Shown piece after piece: positions 12,009 through 22,131 of a DNA stretch of 64,000 bases. Numbering within the stretch: position 1 is the first letter of the stretch; each line of letters begins with the position of its first letter. The notes under the pieces were generated by a model. The model was given only the letters and a program-made list of their open reading frames with translations, did not search any database and was not told the DNA's origin. Origin of the DNA: Blastomyces gilchristii SLH14081 (Eukaryota; Ascomycota; Eurotiomycetes; Onygenales; Ajellomycetaceae); the NCBI RefSeq assembly GCF_000003855.2, contig NW_003101681.1, positions 4,569,359 through 4,633,358 of the forward strand, read 5' to 3'. Position numbers and translations under genes: made by a program.

Positions 12009-12976
12009 AGTTTTGCCGTTATATGGAGACAGTTGAGTGAGGGACGATCAAGATTGACCGTATGCCACTTCCATATGAAATACGAGCAATGATTCTCGAC
12101 CTCCTGATTGGCCTCTAGAGTGTAGGCGGCGCATAAATGCGATACGCGTGAGAGAAACCAATAAGCATTGTCCAAGATTCTAAATCATCTACCAGTCAAT
12201 GTATTTGAATCGAGAGGTTTTTTGTGCTCGTTTCTGTTAGGAGTTCCTGGTGATGTGCTTTCGGAGCTCAGGATAGTTAAAATACCTGCGCAACTTTTCT
12301 CCCAACCCAGCTAAAAAGTGCCAGCACTAGTCAGGTTTAGCGCCCGTTTCTCAGCCCTAAATTTTCCTACGCTTAACCAATTGAGCACTTGCGTGGAAGT
12401 TAACCAGCCAGTGGAATCGTGGGCGTGCTCTTTGAATACTTACGTCAACATCCTGTAAATTGACCGACCCGGTTTCCCCTTTCGGCTTCAGGATAATTCA
12501 TTCTAGCGCGGCACAGTGCCGCATGGTGGGGTGGTAGGGAGGAGAAACCATCGTTGAAGGGTAGTTTGAAAAAAATCATGGAGAGAGGTCCTTCATTGAT
12601 AGCATCCTCCCTTGCCAGTTGTACTGAGGACAATGATATGAAATCGACCTACCATGTTCAGATGTTTGGAACTGAGGAGCGAAATTGGACTCAATAAGCA
12701 TCATGAACATACTTATATGGATATCAAACTCATGCAATTAACCACCTACTCAGTTTACTCACTATACCGCGGCGCATTATCGAATTCACTATCCTCCCAG
12801 CGAAGACTCCAAGACGAATAAAGGAGAAATAATGAGTTGGAGACCACATTAATAACATGATGGAATATGACGAAACTTTCTAGTCTTCTTCCACCGTTCC
12901 TCCGCCTTGTATACTCCAGAATTATTATAAAGAGATGTGAGATAAGGAAAATAGGAAACTTAGATGCGACCACTAA
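12009..12976. other. Intergenic between convergent genes
   Basis: No gene supported. It lies between the 3' ends of the kinase-ankyrin gene and the minus-strand DJ-1 gene and should contain both terminators. The frames at 12445-12633 and 12755-12973 have no protein-like pattern. Confidence 0.5.
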
Positions 12977-13048
12977 CTAAGCCCATCTCCACGCATACTC
13001 CATGATCCGCGCACACCTATGCGCCTTCGCAACTCCAATCTTCTCTCG
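12977..13048 (-). pseudogene. Detached C-terminal helix of the DJ-1 gene
   Basis: These 72 bases directly follow the in-frame TAG of the DJ-1/PfpI gene, stay in its frame, and encode a segment ending IMEYAWRWA before a second TAG. The position and sequence match the final helix of DJ-1/PfpI proteins. Either translation normally stops before it, or a 42-base GT...AG intron (GTGTGG to GAAG) removes the stop. I favour a nonsense change, since 42 bases is below the usual fungal intron size. Confidence 0.55.
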
Positions 13049-13753
13049 CTACCCATCCTTCCACACCTCCAACTCGCTCACCAAAAACAACGATGCATCA
13101 AGCCCACAGCTAATCCCCCCAGAGCTAATAACCCTCGCCCCAAACTGGGGACGGTCGACAGTAACCCACCTCCACGACTGCTGCTGCGCATTCGAGTACC
13201 CTTCATAACCTCCATCTCCTATATCAGGCTCGACAACTGTCCCCTCTCCCGCTATCCTACAATATTCTCGCAGCTTTTCGAGTCCCGCATAGTGGGTGGT
13301 AACAATCATATTGCTAAAAACCCCTGCCAGCCCCGCCACGAGCGCCCCAGTGCATATAGACAGGAACACGCGTTTACAGCCGCGCGGAGACGGCGTGGTC
13401 GTTTGCGAGAATGCTAAGAGCAGTTGTAGATGCTCCTTCACGCTAGACGGGCTCAACCCAAGCTGCGCTGGATTTTCCAAGTACTTTTCTACTTCGGATA
13501 TGCCGGCGCCAGGCTGGACGACGATTTCATACTGGTCGAGCTGCTGCATCGCCTGGGAGATGCTGAGGTTTGGATAAACAGGGACCTTCTCTGCGCTGAG
13601 AGTTGGTTGGACAATTGCGGCGATGTCAAATGTTATCTCTAGTCCGCCGATGGCCGCGCCCTTACCCAGGACTTCGATCGGAGCATAGAGGTCCAAGGTG
13701 TCGAAGTTTGGGAAAGGGAGGAGGAGAACTTTGAGGGAATTGGATTTAGACAT
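13049..13753 (-). CDS. DJ-1/PfpI family protein, C-terminally truncated
   Basis: A 234-aa class I glutamine-amidotransferase-like protein of the DJ-1/PfpI superfamily, close to the isocyanide-hydratase/AraC-N-terminal branch. The nucleophile elbow reads LSICTGALVAG with Cys134, preceded by VVQPGAG and followed by VTTHY and SSGGISCGLDASLFLV, all standard family positions. The frame ends at a TAG (13049-13051) right after the helix LVSELEVWKDG. Reading on in the same frame gives 23 more codons, including RIMEYAWR, the usual C-terminal helix of the family, then a stop at 12977-12979. So the annotated stop is either a real nonsense mutation or hides a very short intron of about 42 bases. The reaction is not determinable from sequence. 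Confidence 0.85.
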   Translation of the reverse strand: MSKSNSLKVLLLPFPNFDTLDLYAPIEVLGKGAAIGGLEITFDIAAIVQPTLSAEKVPVYPNLSISQAMQQLDQYEIVVQPGAGISEVEKYLENPAQLGLSPSSVKEHLQLLLAFSQTTTPSPRGCKRVFLSICTGALVAGLAGVFSNMIVTTHYAGLEKLREYCRIAGEGTVVEPDIGDGGYEGYSNAQQQSWRWVTVDRPQFGARVISSGGISCGLDASLFLVSELEVWKDG

Positions 13754-14875
13754 GACTATAGCGATGGTGGGGGTGGTTCTTCTTGTGGATGTTGGGTGTG
13801 CTATATTGATAGATCAATCTAGCTAGGATTGATATGTGAGCTGCCTTTACACTGGAGAGTGGGGATTTTGAGGCACCACAGGCATGGCAGTGGGATTTAT
13901 TTAAAGCGTCACGCCCATGCTTACTTTCATCTATGCAAGGCTTGTATCCACTTTCTATAAATATCTTTTTCAGCTGCAAGCCTCCTCGATCAGGTTAAGG
14001 GTAGGAATGAAAGTCTCGAATAGTAATTGGATGTGCACATCCAGAGATTCTCATATCCGAAAATTGAGCTCTTTATGCTTTCAAGAACGGACTTCTAGGA
14101 GTTCTACGGTTCGTCATTCCCGGTCCTCAGGAGACGGAACGAACCCTTTCTTGACAATGATCGCCAGCTCCCAGCTCCCAGCACACCCTAATCCCCGCCA
14201 AAATACCTCAATTGTGCTCAAGTAACATACGTATATGGACAAGGGTGGTTTTTCTGATATCTTCGAAATCTTTAAGTTGGAAGATGCGCATATCTATTCA
14301 TGCACGCTACAGATGTATGCTAGAACATGAGTGACATCCACAGATACTTTCGTAGAATCTAATTTTTGAGCATCCAATGAGAATAGAGCTGCAAACCAGA
14401 TTTTCTCATCTTCAACAGCGTTGGATCGATAACCGCTTTGCCAGAAGCGGGGTCGTGCTTATCTTCCCGGAGCACCGATCGATACAGCCTGTGGAAAACT
14501 AAGTAATCTGTGCTCGTGATTCGTGGAATCCGGGGAGCGGCAGAGGAAATAACAGTGGCTTTCTCGCAAAAGAGATTTCTTGAGAATCGGTAAAGGCTGA
14601 TAATGTTTTCAATGCTCTTCATCTGCTGCATTCAACTATAGGAAGATCCCCTTCACTTGCATCCATAGTTCATGCATCTAGTAATCTTACAATGCTGCAT
14701 CAAACTGTTTTACAAAGAAAGCCCTTGTAAACAATCACAAAATTTCAGCTCACCAGGATATGTCTGAAGAATATGACTCCAATTCTCTCGTATATCCAGT
14801 GGTCCCAAAAGCTCAGATGAATCCCCCACACAACCAGCCAATGTAAGGTAAAAAGTTAAAAATCGTAAAATCAAA
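13754..14875. other. Intergenic, 1.1 kb
   Basis: No gene supported. It contains the upstream region of the DJ-1 gene and the 3' flank of the CID gene. A 90-codon minus-strand frame (14359-14631) has balanced protein-like composition but no recognisable domain, and I leave it unannotated. Confidence 0.45.
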
Positions 14876-16794
14876 TCAATACCACCCACCTCTCCCCCAC
14901 CCTCCTCTTCCACTCGTACCATTTCCTCGGCCTCTACTTCCACCAGAGCCATTCGCATCTCCGCCAGAGTAGGGCTGACGCCCAGGTCCCTGTCCCTGAG
15001 GAGTATGCGGTGATGGGAAATGGTATGATCCAGGAGGTGGCTGGTGAGACGGATGTGAATGAGAAGAGAATTGCGGCGCACCGCCACCAGCAGGAGATTG
15101 GAAGCCGGGAATATTCATATTCACGCCCATATTCACAGGTAGTGGAGGTGGTAGAGGCGGTGGGAATGGTGGCGTTGCACTATGATGTTGAGAAGGTGGA
15201 GGTGGGGGTGGAGGCGGCCAAGGTCCGTGATACCCTGGCGGTCTCGGAGGAGGAGGGGGAATAAACATGCCACCGGGACCAGGGATCGGTAGAGGATGGG
15301 GAGGTGAGAATTGTTGCGATCCGCTAAAGGGATATGACATTGGAGGAGGGATAGGCGGAGCTGTTCCTGGAGGTGGGAAAGGAGCATTCTGATTTTGTGA
15401 AGGAAAGGGCGGTGGAGATAAGGGGCGAGGAGAGTAAGATATCGATCTTGACCGTGATCTCGGACGTCCTGAGCGGCCTGGAGCTGTGCGGGAACGGGAG
15501 CGGGAAAGAGAGCGGGAGTAGGAGTCGCCCCGACTTCGGTTGCCTGATCTGGATGAACCCGATGATCTAGAGCGTCCCCTATCGTCATCACTCATGTTAT
15601 CGCTATATCGTCGCCGTTTCCGTGCGCTATAACTCCGGCTGCGGCTGCGGCTTCGGCTGGGACTGAGACTTCGACTTTCGCTCCTACGCCCAAGTTTGCC
15701 ATCCCTCCTTTTCTTCATTTTCTCGCAGAATGAACGAGACCAACCATAGTACGTTTCTCCGTCAACAACTTCTCCCGTCACTGGGTCACGAACAATGATC
15801 TGACCAAGCTCATCAATCTCTACATCGTCTCCCCCATCCATCGCTTCCCCATTCGAGTTATATATTTTGTCGACGTCATTTAGAAAGTTTTTTACGGCCG
15901 TGACTAGAGACTCATCAGCAGGTCCTGCAAGAAACTGTAGAGGTTTCACTGCCTGTGGTCGGATTGGGGCTGTCGAGTTGGGAATTATATGTGGCATTAG
16001 ATTCCCCGCGGGTAGCTCATGATATGGCGCAGAGGGGTCTCCATGTGTCGCCGGCATTACGTAAGGAGCGTCCCTTGGAGGGATCTTGTTCGGTGTATCT
16101 GAACCAGAATCTTTGGGAGCAACTTTTGCATTCAGTGCACCAGGAGACGAGGAGTTATCCACGGTTTCACGGAGCTTGTTGATGTAATCCCGGCTATAGT
16201 AGCTATTACCGGCCCATATATCCAGGAGATCGTTCAATCGTTTGTGATGCTTTGGGTTCTTTTCGCGAGAAAAACCAGCCGCAAGGCTAATAAGGTCAAC
16301 TAAGAATGGTTGAAGGGAACCACTGAGAGTTGAAAAGGCGGAAGTTGTCTGTTCATGGTATTTGGTATGATGCAACAAATCGTTCAGCAAATACAGGATA
16401 TGCAGCCTTTTCCGTTTTGGAGAATTCTTCGAGGCTTCAACAGCGGCCTGTCCAGCAGCCGGTGATTTATCGCCAGGTTCGAAAGATCCTGATAGAGTGA
16501 CAAGGTATTTGCCCAGAGCCCCAATCCTCGTTGAAGAAGGAATCACATTTTTCAGCAGCCACGATTTGCAAATCTAGTGGAGGTACCCGGATCAACGATT
16601 TAGTAAACCCATTTAACGCCGACATGAGGAGTCATTGTTCAAACCTGGATGTTTCCTGGAGAGCAGTGCGTCACTGCCCGGTCGAGCGACCTGTGGAAGA
16701 AGGCGATCTCATCGCGGTAGACGGAGGTGGGATCTGGTCGCAAGAGCCCAGCTGAGAAAGTAGCTTTCGCAATAGCAACCAGATGAGTCGTCAT
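14876..16794 (-). CDS. CID-domain SR/proline-rich RNA-processing protein
   Basis: Two exons, 16645-16794 and 14876-16573, join to 1848 nt (615 aa). The first exon (MTTHLVAIAKATFSAGLL ... CSPGNIQ) joins through a GTTTGA donor and TAG acceptor to ICKSWLLKNVIPSSTRIGAL, restoring the N-terminal half of a CID (RNA polymerase II CTD-interacting) domain; a model starting at 16546 would lose it. Residues 1 to about 170 are the CID fold (HILYLLNDLLHHTKYH is its conserved helix). A segment with VDGETYYGWSRSFCEKMKKR follows, then an SR-repeat region, a long proline-rich tract and a C-terminal GRGRGN/GRGGW (RGG-like) tail. The layout resembles CHERP/SR140-type splicing proteins; a nuclear role linking CTD and splicing is inferred. 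Its promoter abuts the transposon nest. Confidence 0.88.
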
Positions 16795-16974
16795 GATAGG
16801 CGTAGCTCTATGTCCATCTGCATGTCGCGGTAAAACGGGGCGTAGATAAGCTGTTAACGTCGTTGATGTTGGCTCTTAGCGGCTCCCAAAAATTATGATA
16901 TCCATTACATTAGTTACACGTGACATTTAATCACCTGATTGGGGTCACGTGAAGAAAATCCCAGCTTAAGTTCT
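16795..16974 (-). promoter_or_regulatory. CID-gene promoter with two CACGTG boxes
   Basis: Only about 180 bases separate the CID start codon from the copia insertion. They hold two CACGTG palindromes (16917-16922 and 16946-16951) flanking an ATTGG (inverted CCAAT) at 16938-16942. The same pairing of CCAAT and CACGTGAT occurs upstream of XPB. The final bases GTTCT (16970-16974) are the left target-site duplication of the copia element. Confidence 0.5.
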
Positions 16975-17092
16975 TGTAGCATCCGCCCTAGTGGCGTTGC
17001 CGTAGCGACCGCTCCGCCTACACGTGATCTCATATGTAATATATATATAGCTAGCTCTTCCTACACAAATACAACAGATTAACCATCCCACA
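16975..17092 (+). repeat. Copia 5' LTR
   Basis: 118 bp, TG...CA ends. It differs from the 3' LTR (45360-45477) at only two positions, both CG in the 3' copy and CA here, and both at the inner end (CACAAATAC, ACAGATT). It contains a TATA-like alternating AT run and a CACGTGAT box. Confidence 0.96.
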
Positions 17093-17106
17093 GGTTATGA
17101 GCCCGG
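17093..17106 (+). promoter_or_regulatory. Copia primer-binding site (half tRNA-iMet)
   Basis: GGTTATGAGCCCGG directly follows the 5' LTR. It is complementary to the anticodon arm of initiator tRNA-Met (GGGCTCATAACC), not to a tRNA 3' end. Drosophila copia and yeast Ty5 use this half-tRNA priming mode. Confidence 0.85.
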
Positions 17107-17328
17107 ATAGTACATTTTTACAAAGGATTACATTTTTCTCTTACTTTTGTTTAAAAACACCTGTGTAAGCATTGAATGTGTTCATTCTGAATAGGAGAAT
17201 TCTTTTATCATGTTTATATTATACATTTTGAGTGTATCTGCTTAGCTGACAATTGAAATAGCAGAACTCTACAGTATAATATAACACATTTTTTTTTTCA
17301 ATTTCTTCATTCAACTCTTCTTTGACTG

Positions 17329-18762
17329 ATGAATGATATGTCTATATCACAGAGTGATAGAAGAAGAACTTTACATTTACATTCTCACACTCAGACATCT
17401 ATTGATGAAGAATCAGAGAAAATAGATACTATATAATATATAGAAGTTACAGAAGAGATTATAAAGTTATCTACAAATAGTAAAACAGATTATGAATTAA
17501 ATAATAATATCTCAAGCTTATAAGTAACACATACAGAAGTGTGACACATAAGTATTATACTTAGAATAAGTTCAGATGATATAATATTAATAATATTTAA
17601 TAATCTGATAATATTCTGTGACAGAATGAGTGTGTATTAAGTAGTCATTTCTGCAGCAGATGATTTTAAATCTGAGATCTGTGAATATCAAAAGAATGTT
17701 TAAAAAGTCATGAATATTAAAGCTGTAATTACATTTGATAGTAATAACTATGAGATCTGATGTATAGAAATTCTTATAAATACTGAAGTCATTGACAGAT
17801 CTGACATTCTTATGAAGAATTAATATATCTATTCAGAAGATATCAGTTAAGACATATTAAGTGCTGAAAAATGAAGCATTTGTATCAAAGCACTGTATCA
17901 ATGTATGTTACAGTTCTTATTAGAATCTGTATATACAATCATTGAAACTCTTGAGTCAGATAATACAGTTATACTATAAGAAAGAATTGAAGTTGAATAT
18001 ACTGTCTCACTTGCAGAGAAATATATGAATATTGTGAAAGAATTCATTATCTTATATATCAGAGATAATAATTATCTAGCATTTTAGAGAAGATTTCATT
18101 ATCTAGTTACATATTATAAAAAATTGATAAATAACTCAGAAGACTTTTATTATAATCTCTTTCTTATTGATCTGAAGAAGTATTAAAAGTCTTTTATTAA
18201 GATATATTTAGATGATTTCTATATGTCTGATCAGAACTCTATACATAATATCAATATTAATAATCTTATAAAACAGTTAACAAACTGTATAAATAAGTTC
18301 AAGAATGAACATTCTAAGTCTTAGCAAGTTAATACAACTATTACAACTCTCTCTACATTATTCACACACAGTTTCAAATGTGAGATATGCAGTTTAAGAT
18401 AACACTGAAAAAACATCTATTAACATCTGCATTCAGAACTTGCTACTGAACAGTGATATAAGTTAAATAAGAAATATATCATTATATCTGAGAAGAATAA
18501 TAGTAATAATACTAATATCAGCAGATGTGACAAGTGAAAGAATAAAAAGAAGAATAAAGATAATAAGAAGAAGAAATTTTCTGATCTTACAGCCTCACAA
18601 TCTGCAGCTGTCAATGCAGTAAGTGCTTTTTCAGCAACTATTAATATAACAAGTAAACCTTGGTTTCTTGATACATGTGTAAGTTTTCATATAATAGATG
18701 AAAAGCAGTCTCTTATTCAGCAGAAGATGTACAATGACAATATAAAGATTCATACAGTGAAC
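17329..18762 (+). pseudogene. Copia gag and protease, decayed
   Basis: One frame runs from ATG 17329 to the first MITE with stop codons but no frameshift. It has a CCHC zinc knuckle remnant near 18377 (CEIC, later His lost to a stop), a Lys/Asn-rich basic stretch, and the protease active site at 18661 reading WFLDTCVSFHI (ancestral form would be D[ST]GAS). The protease Trp codon lies exactly 1332 bases (444 codons) from the ATG. The stops are TAA, TAG and TGA that fit CAA, CAG, CGA or TGG ancestors. Confidence 0.85.
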
Positions 18763-19268
18763 TAGACTGACCGCTGAAACTATGAATTTCATATTTAGTC
18801 TCATTTAGTCTGATCTCATATATTTCTTGATGTGAATCCCGCTGGGACTGACTATTAAAAAAACATGTAAAGTGACTATATATCAGATCTTAAAATGAAA
18901 CCATGACTTGAAAAAAATGAGAAAGTGATCTCATTTGATTTCATTTAGTCTCATTCTTGGTATAAAGTTACTATTTTTAGACATTTTAAGGTTTTTTTTA
19001 GACTATTTTTAATTTTTTAAAAAGTAATGCTTTTTGGTAACACTCAAATGAGATTTAAAGTCATTTAAAGCAATAAAAATAATTTAAATTGAGAAGTGGA
19101 AATCATGATCTCATTTGAAAAATGTGACAAGAGTAGACAGTAAGTCTCACTGAGACAGTATGAAACTACTATCTAATGTTAAAACTGTGTAATAGAATCA
19201 GTTGAATTGATAATGAGACTATCAAAAAATCTGATTCTGGTCTCAGACACGGTCACACGGTCAGTCTA
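18763..19268 (+). mobile_element. hAT-type MITE, copy 1
   Basis: 506 bp with ends TAGACTGACCG and CGGTCAGTCTA and an 8-bp TSD CAGTGAAC (18755-18762 and 19269-19276). The 8-bp TSD and the TAG-type inverted ends fit a non-autonomous hAT element. Removing it with one TSD puts the copia protease and integrase halves back in the same frame. It is more heavily mutated than its inverted sister at 44520; it has no transposase. Confidence 0.9.
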
Positions 19269-20506
19269 CAGTGAACAGAGATTACAGTTATATCAAAGAG
19301 ATTAGCAATCTTCTTCTAGAATCTGAAGAAGAGAATATCACTGTTCACAATATTTATTATATTCTCAATCTCACAGTCAATCTATTGTCATTTGTCAGAT
19401 TGAAGAATCAGAGTTTTTAATATAAGCTTTCAAGCTCAAACACCCTGTTCTATTTCATTATTAAAGCATCAAGTGAAGCAATTTTCACTGCAATTTATAC
19501 ATCTTAAAACTCAATTTATAAAATAGTTAAAAGAATGTCAGAAGTTAATATACATTATAAGTCTAAAGCAGTCTACTTCACAGTGAAATCATATGTATAT
19601 GATAATGACTATGCTAAAGTCATGACTACTATTGATGACAATGATCTCATCATTGATCAATCTCAATATCAAGAATTATTTACAACTGTAAAAACACTTG
19701 CAGAATGATACATTGATCTGAGACATATATATATAAGAGCTATTATAGTATTGATAAAGAATTCACTATCTGACATCTGCATCAAAGACATTAAGATCAA
19801 TTTCTTTTATAACACCTGTGTTAAAGTGAGTATAATATGTAAATACTCAATCACTCTCATATTATGAGTTATACACTCAATGAAGCAAATTTATATCAAT
19901 CTTACAGATAACAGACAGATATTGAGTGAGTCTACAGATCACTCTATTGAATTGTGACAGAGTAATAAATATTACATGTTAATCACAGATAATGTAATCA
20001 GATATAGATGAATCTATTTCTTATATATCAAGAATCAAGCTTACAATTACTATGCATACTGAGTTCAATTCATAAAGAACCTAGGTTTTACTGTATCAGT
20101 ATATGTCAGAATCAATGTTGATAATATATTCAGATTTATGAAGATTACAGTATTATTCATTAATTATAACACAGTATAAGAATTAACTACTTCTCAATCA
20201 CTATATCAAGATAGCATGTCTGAGTGCAGAATATATACAATTATAGCCTGTATCAGAGCAGTTTTTATCAGTAAGAAGATTTCAAAGAAATTCTGAATAG
20301 ACATTTTAAAAACAGTTATTTCAATTATAAATAATACACTTATGTCTACAGTTCTATATAATGAAAAGTATTGATCTGCAGTTGCAGATGATAATAGTAA
20401 AGAAGCTGTTCATAGTTCTTATATAATTTCTTTTTCAGTATTGATGAACATTCTGCTGCAGATCACACATTTCTGTAAGCTTGAAACTGATGTTTTTACT
20501 CATCTT
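19269..20506 (+). pseudogene. Copia pre-integrase and integrase, decayed
   Basis: Continues the copia frame. It opens with a pre-integrase segment (NIYYILNLTVNLLSFVRLKN) and a later integrase segment around 20190-20345 (SECRIYTIIACIRAVFISKK, FWIDILKTVISIIN) that matches the E-box end of copia integrases, where FW and the Asn-rich helix are typical. Many TAA/TGA codons interrupt it. The chromovirus then cuts the frame at 20506. Confidence 0.8.
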
Positions 20507-20873
20507 TGTGGCGGGCTGCGCCCGATCAATCATATAGACTATTCCGTACACTCCATAGATTTGACAGGCTGCGCCCGATCAATCATATAGACTATTCCGT
20601 ACACTTCATAGATTTCTACCGCCTCATTCCCGATCGCTGATTCTCAGTCATCACAAACATATATGTTCTAATCACCAATTCTCAGCTGCTATGAACACAT
20701 GTATATTCTTCTGCTCTGAAGCACCACTGTGTACATCATCACATATATGTATAAATATTCACTTCAATTGCTGATTCTTGCACTTTCTCTTTCTTTTCTT
20801 CTCTAACATTTTTCTCTTTGTTATATAAGACCTATCAATATTATATCAATCTATTCAGCATAGATCTCTTACA
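20507..20873 (+). repeat. Chromovirus 5' LTR with internal tandem repeat
   Basis: The first 110 bases contain two tandem copies of a roughly 52 bp unit starting GGCTGCGCCCGATCAATCAT and ending at TCCATAGATTT / TTCATAGATTT. Both LTRs carry the duplication, so it predates insertion. The outer part here keeps its CG dinucleotides (CCGTACAC), whereas the matching inner part of the 3' LTR has TTCATACAC. Confidence 0.93.
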
Positions 20874-21449
20874 CTAGAAAAACATTCATTATCTTCTCAT
20901 TAGAAACAATTATTCATCAAGAGATATTCAAACATGTAATAATACATAAGAAAGAGAAACAATCAGTTAAAGCAGACATTAAGTTCTCAGATAGAAGCTT
21001 GCTCATCAGTTACTCTGATTCTGTAATAAGATCTTACAAAGAGAGTAAGATCTTATAAGAGAATATCAGTAAAAGATCTGAGAGTTCTGACACTCAGATA
21101 TATAAGATATTTATACAATTATACATCTAATGATTGATAATCATGTCTAATGATAATATGAGAGAACTCTTGAACACAAGCATAGAAGTAATATCACAGT
21201 GACTTTAAGTAATATTGAAATTACAACAGTAATAAATAGCTGATATGCATGTAACTTAATAACATTAATATGAAGAGATTTAACAATTATTATAATAAGA
21301 AACTCAGACAATTTCAACATCTACAGAATTAAATATAAAAGCACTGAAAGAATGCTTAGATACTTCTATATATTTCAATACTTCTGATCTCACTCTCTAC
21401 TTATTATGAAGAATGAAAATGCTCATGAAACTGAGTGTAGATGAAGATA
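20874..21449 (+). pseudogene. Chromovirus leader and start of gag, decayed
   Basis: The region between the 5' LTR and the gypsy insertion. It is rich in GAGA and AAGA runs typical of a decayed basic gag N-terminus, but no frame is long enough to be assigned. The last four bases, GATA (21446-21449), are the TSD of the inner gypsy. Confidence 0.55.
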
Positions 21450-21632
21450 TGTGATTCAAAGGTTGCTTCAGCCAGCGTACGATTACAGGCGTACGCTGGC
21501 TTCTTATATATTGAATCTCGTACACTAATTTAATTAGCAGCCACTATGGCCCCTTTACACTTGTACGCGTACGCTAGTAGTTCAGAAGCGGCCGCGGTAT
21601 TATTCAACAGTTGTATGTTCTTCCGAACCACA
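21450..21632 (-). repeat. Gypsy copy A 3' LTR
   Basis: 183 bp. Its outer (left) part keeps CG sites such as CCAGCGTACG and GCGTACGCTGG; the inner (right) end has lost them (CAACAGTTGTATG, where the other LTR has CGACGGTCGTACG). A purine tract on the minus strand (GGTGGGGGAGGA) adjoins its inner edge. Confidence 0.93.
21472..21499. repeat. Perfect 10-bp inverted repeat in gypsy LTR
   Basis: CCAGCGTACG and CGTACGCTGG flank an 8-base loop ATTACAGG. The same hairpin occurs at the matching place in the other gypsy LTRs, intact or with mutated arms. Its role could be transcriptional or in RNA folding near the LTR 3' end; this is inference. Confidence 0.75.
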
Positions 21633-22131
21633 TCCTCCCCCACCAGATTCAGTCACGCCCACGTGACCATGTCATACACCCTAGCTTCATGCGGATTAGC
21701 TCGCCACTAGTGTTTCACAATTGTGTGACCTATCCCTGATTCAGCTAGCATTCTGTGTACACTCTTACAAAGAAACTTCCACTATATTACATCACTCATT
21801 CACTAACTTTTCCCATTCTTCAATCATCTTCTTCATTTCATCATTATTGAATGTCATCACTATTTAAGATTTCTACCCCTTCTTCTGTTCAACTCTTTCT
21901 ATCTGTTCATCTATCACATTGTATGTATTCCTGGCAATGGCCTCCTGTTTCCACAACAAGTGTCATTGTAGTGCTCATATCAGGCAGTTTGTTAGCAGTA
22001 AGTGTAACACATTGTGAAACATGATCAGGGCTTGTTTATCTTCTAATGATCACCAGAATGACATATTATCATGAATGATGACATATCTTCTCATACACTC
22101 TCAACTGTTTCTCTTCTCAGTGAGTTTCTGA
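21633..22131 (+). other. Gypsy copy A: 5' part of the antisense gene region
   Basis: Between the LTR and the first clear antisense exon. Several short frames (for example around 21854, reading MSSLFKISTPSSVQ, and around 21953, reading NKCHCSAHIRQFV) are shared in position with copy B. They suggest further upstream exons, but I cannot define splice sites with confidence. Confidence 0.4.

Noticed and set aside
18763..19268. Tc1/mariner MITE with TA target site
   Set aside because: The outer TA at both ends first suggested a TA duplication, but the 8-bp direct repeats CAGTGAAC and, in the other copy, ATCTTGTC lie just outside. Only the 8-bp TSD restores the copia frame.
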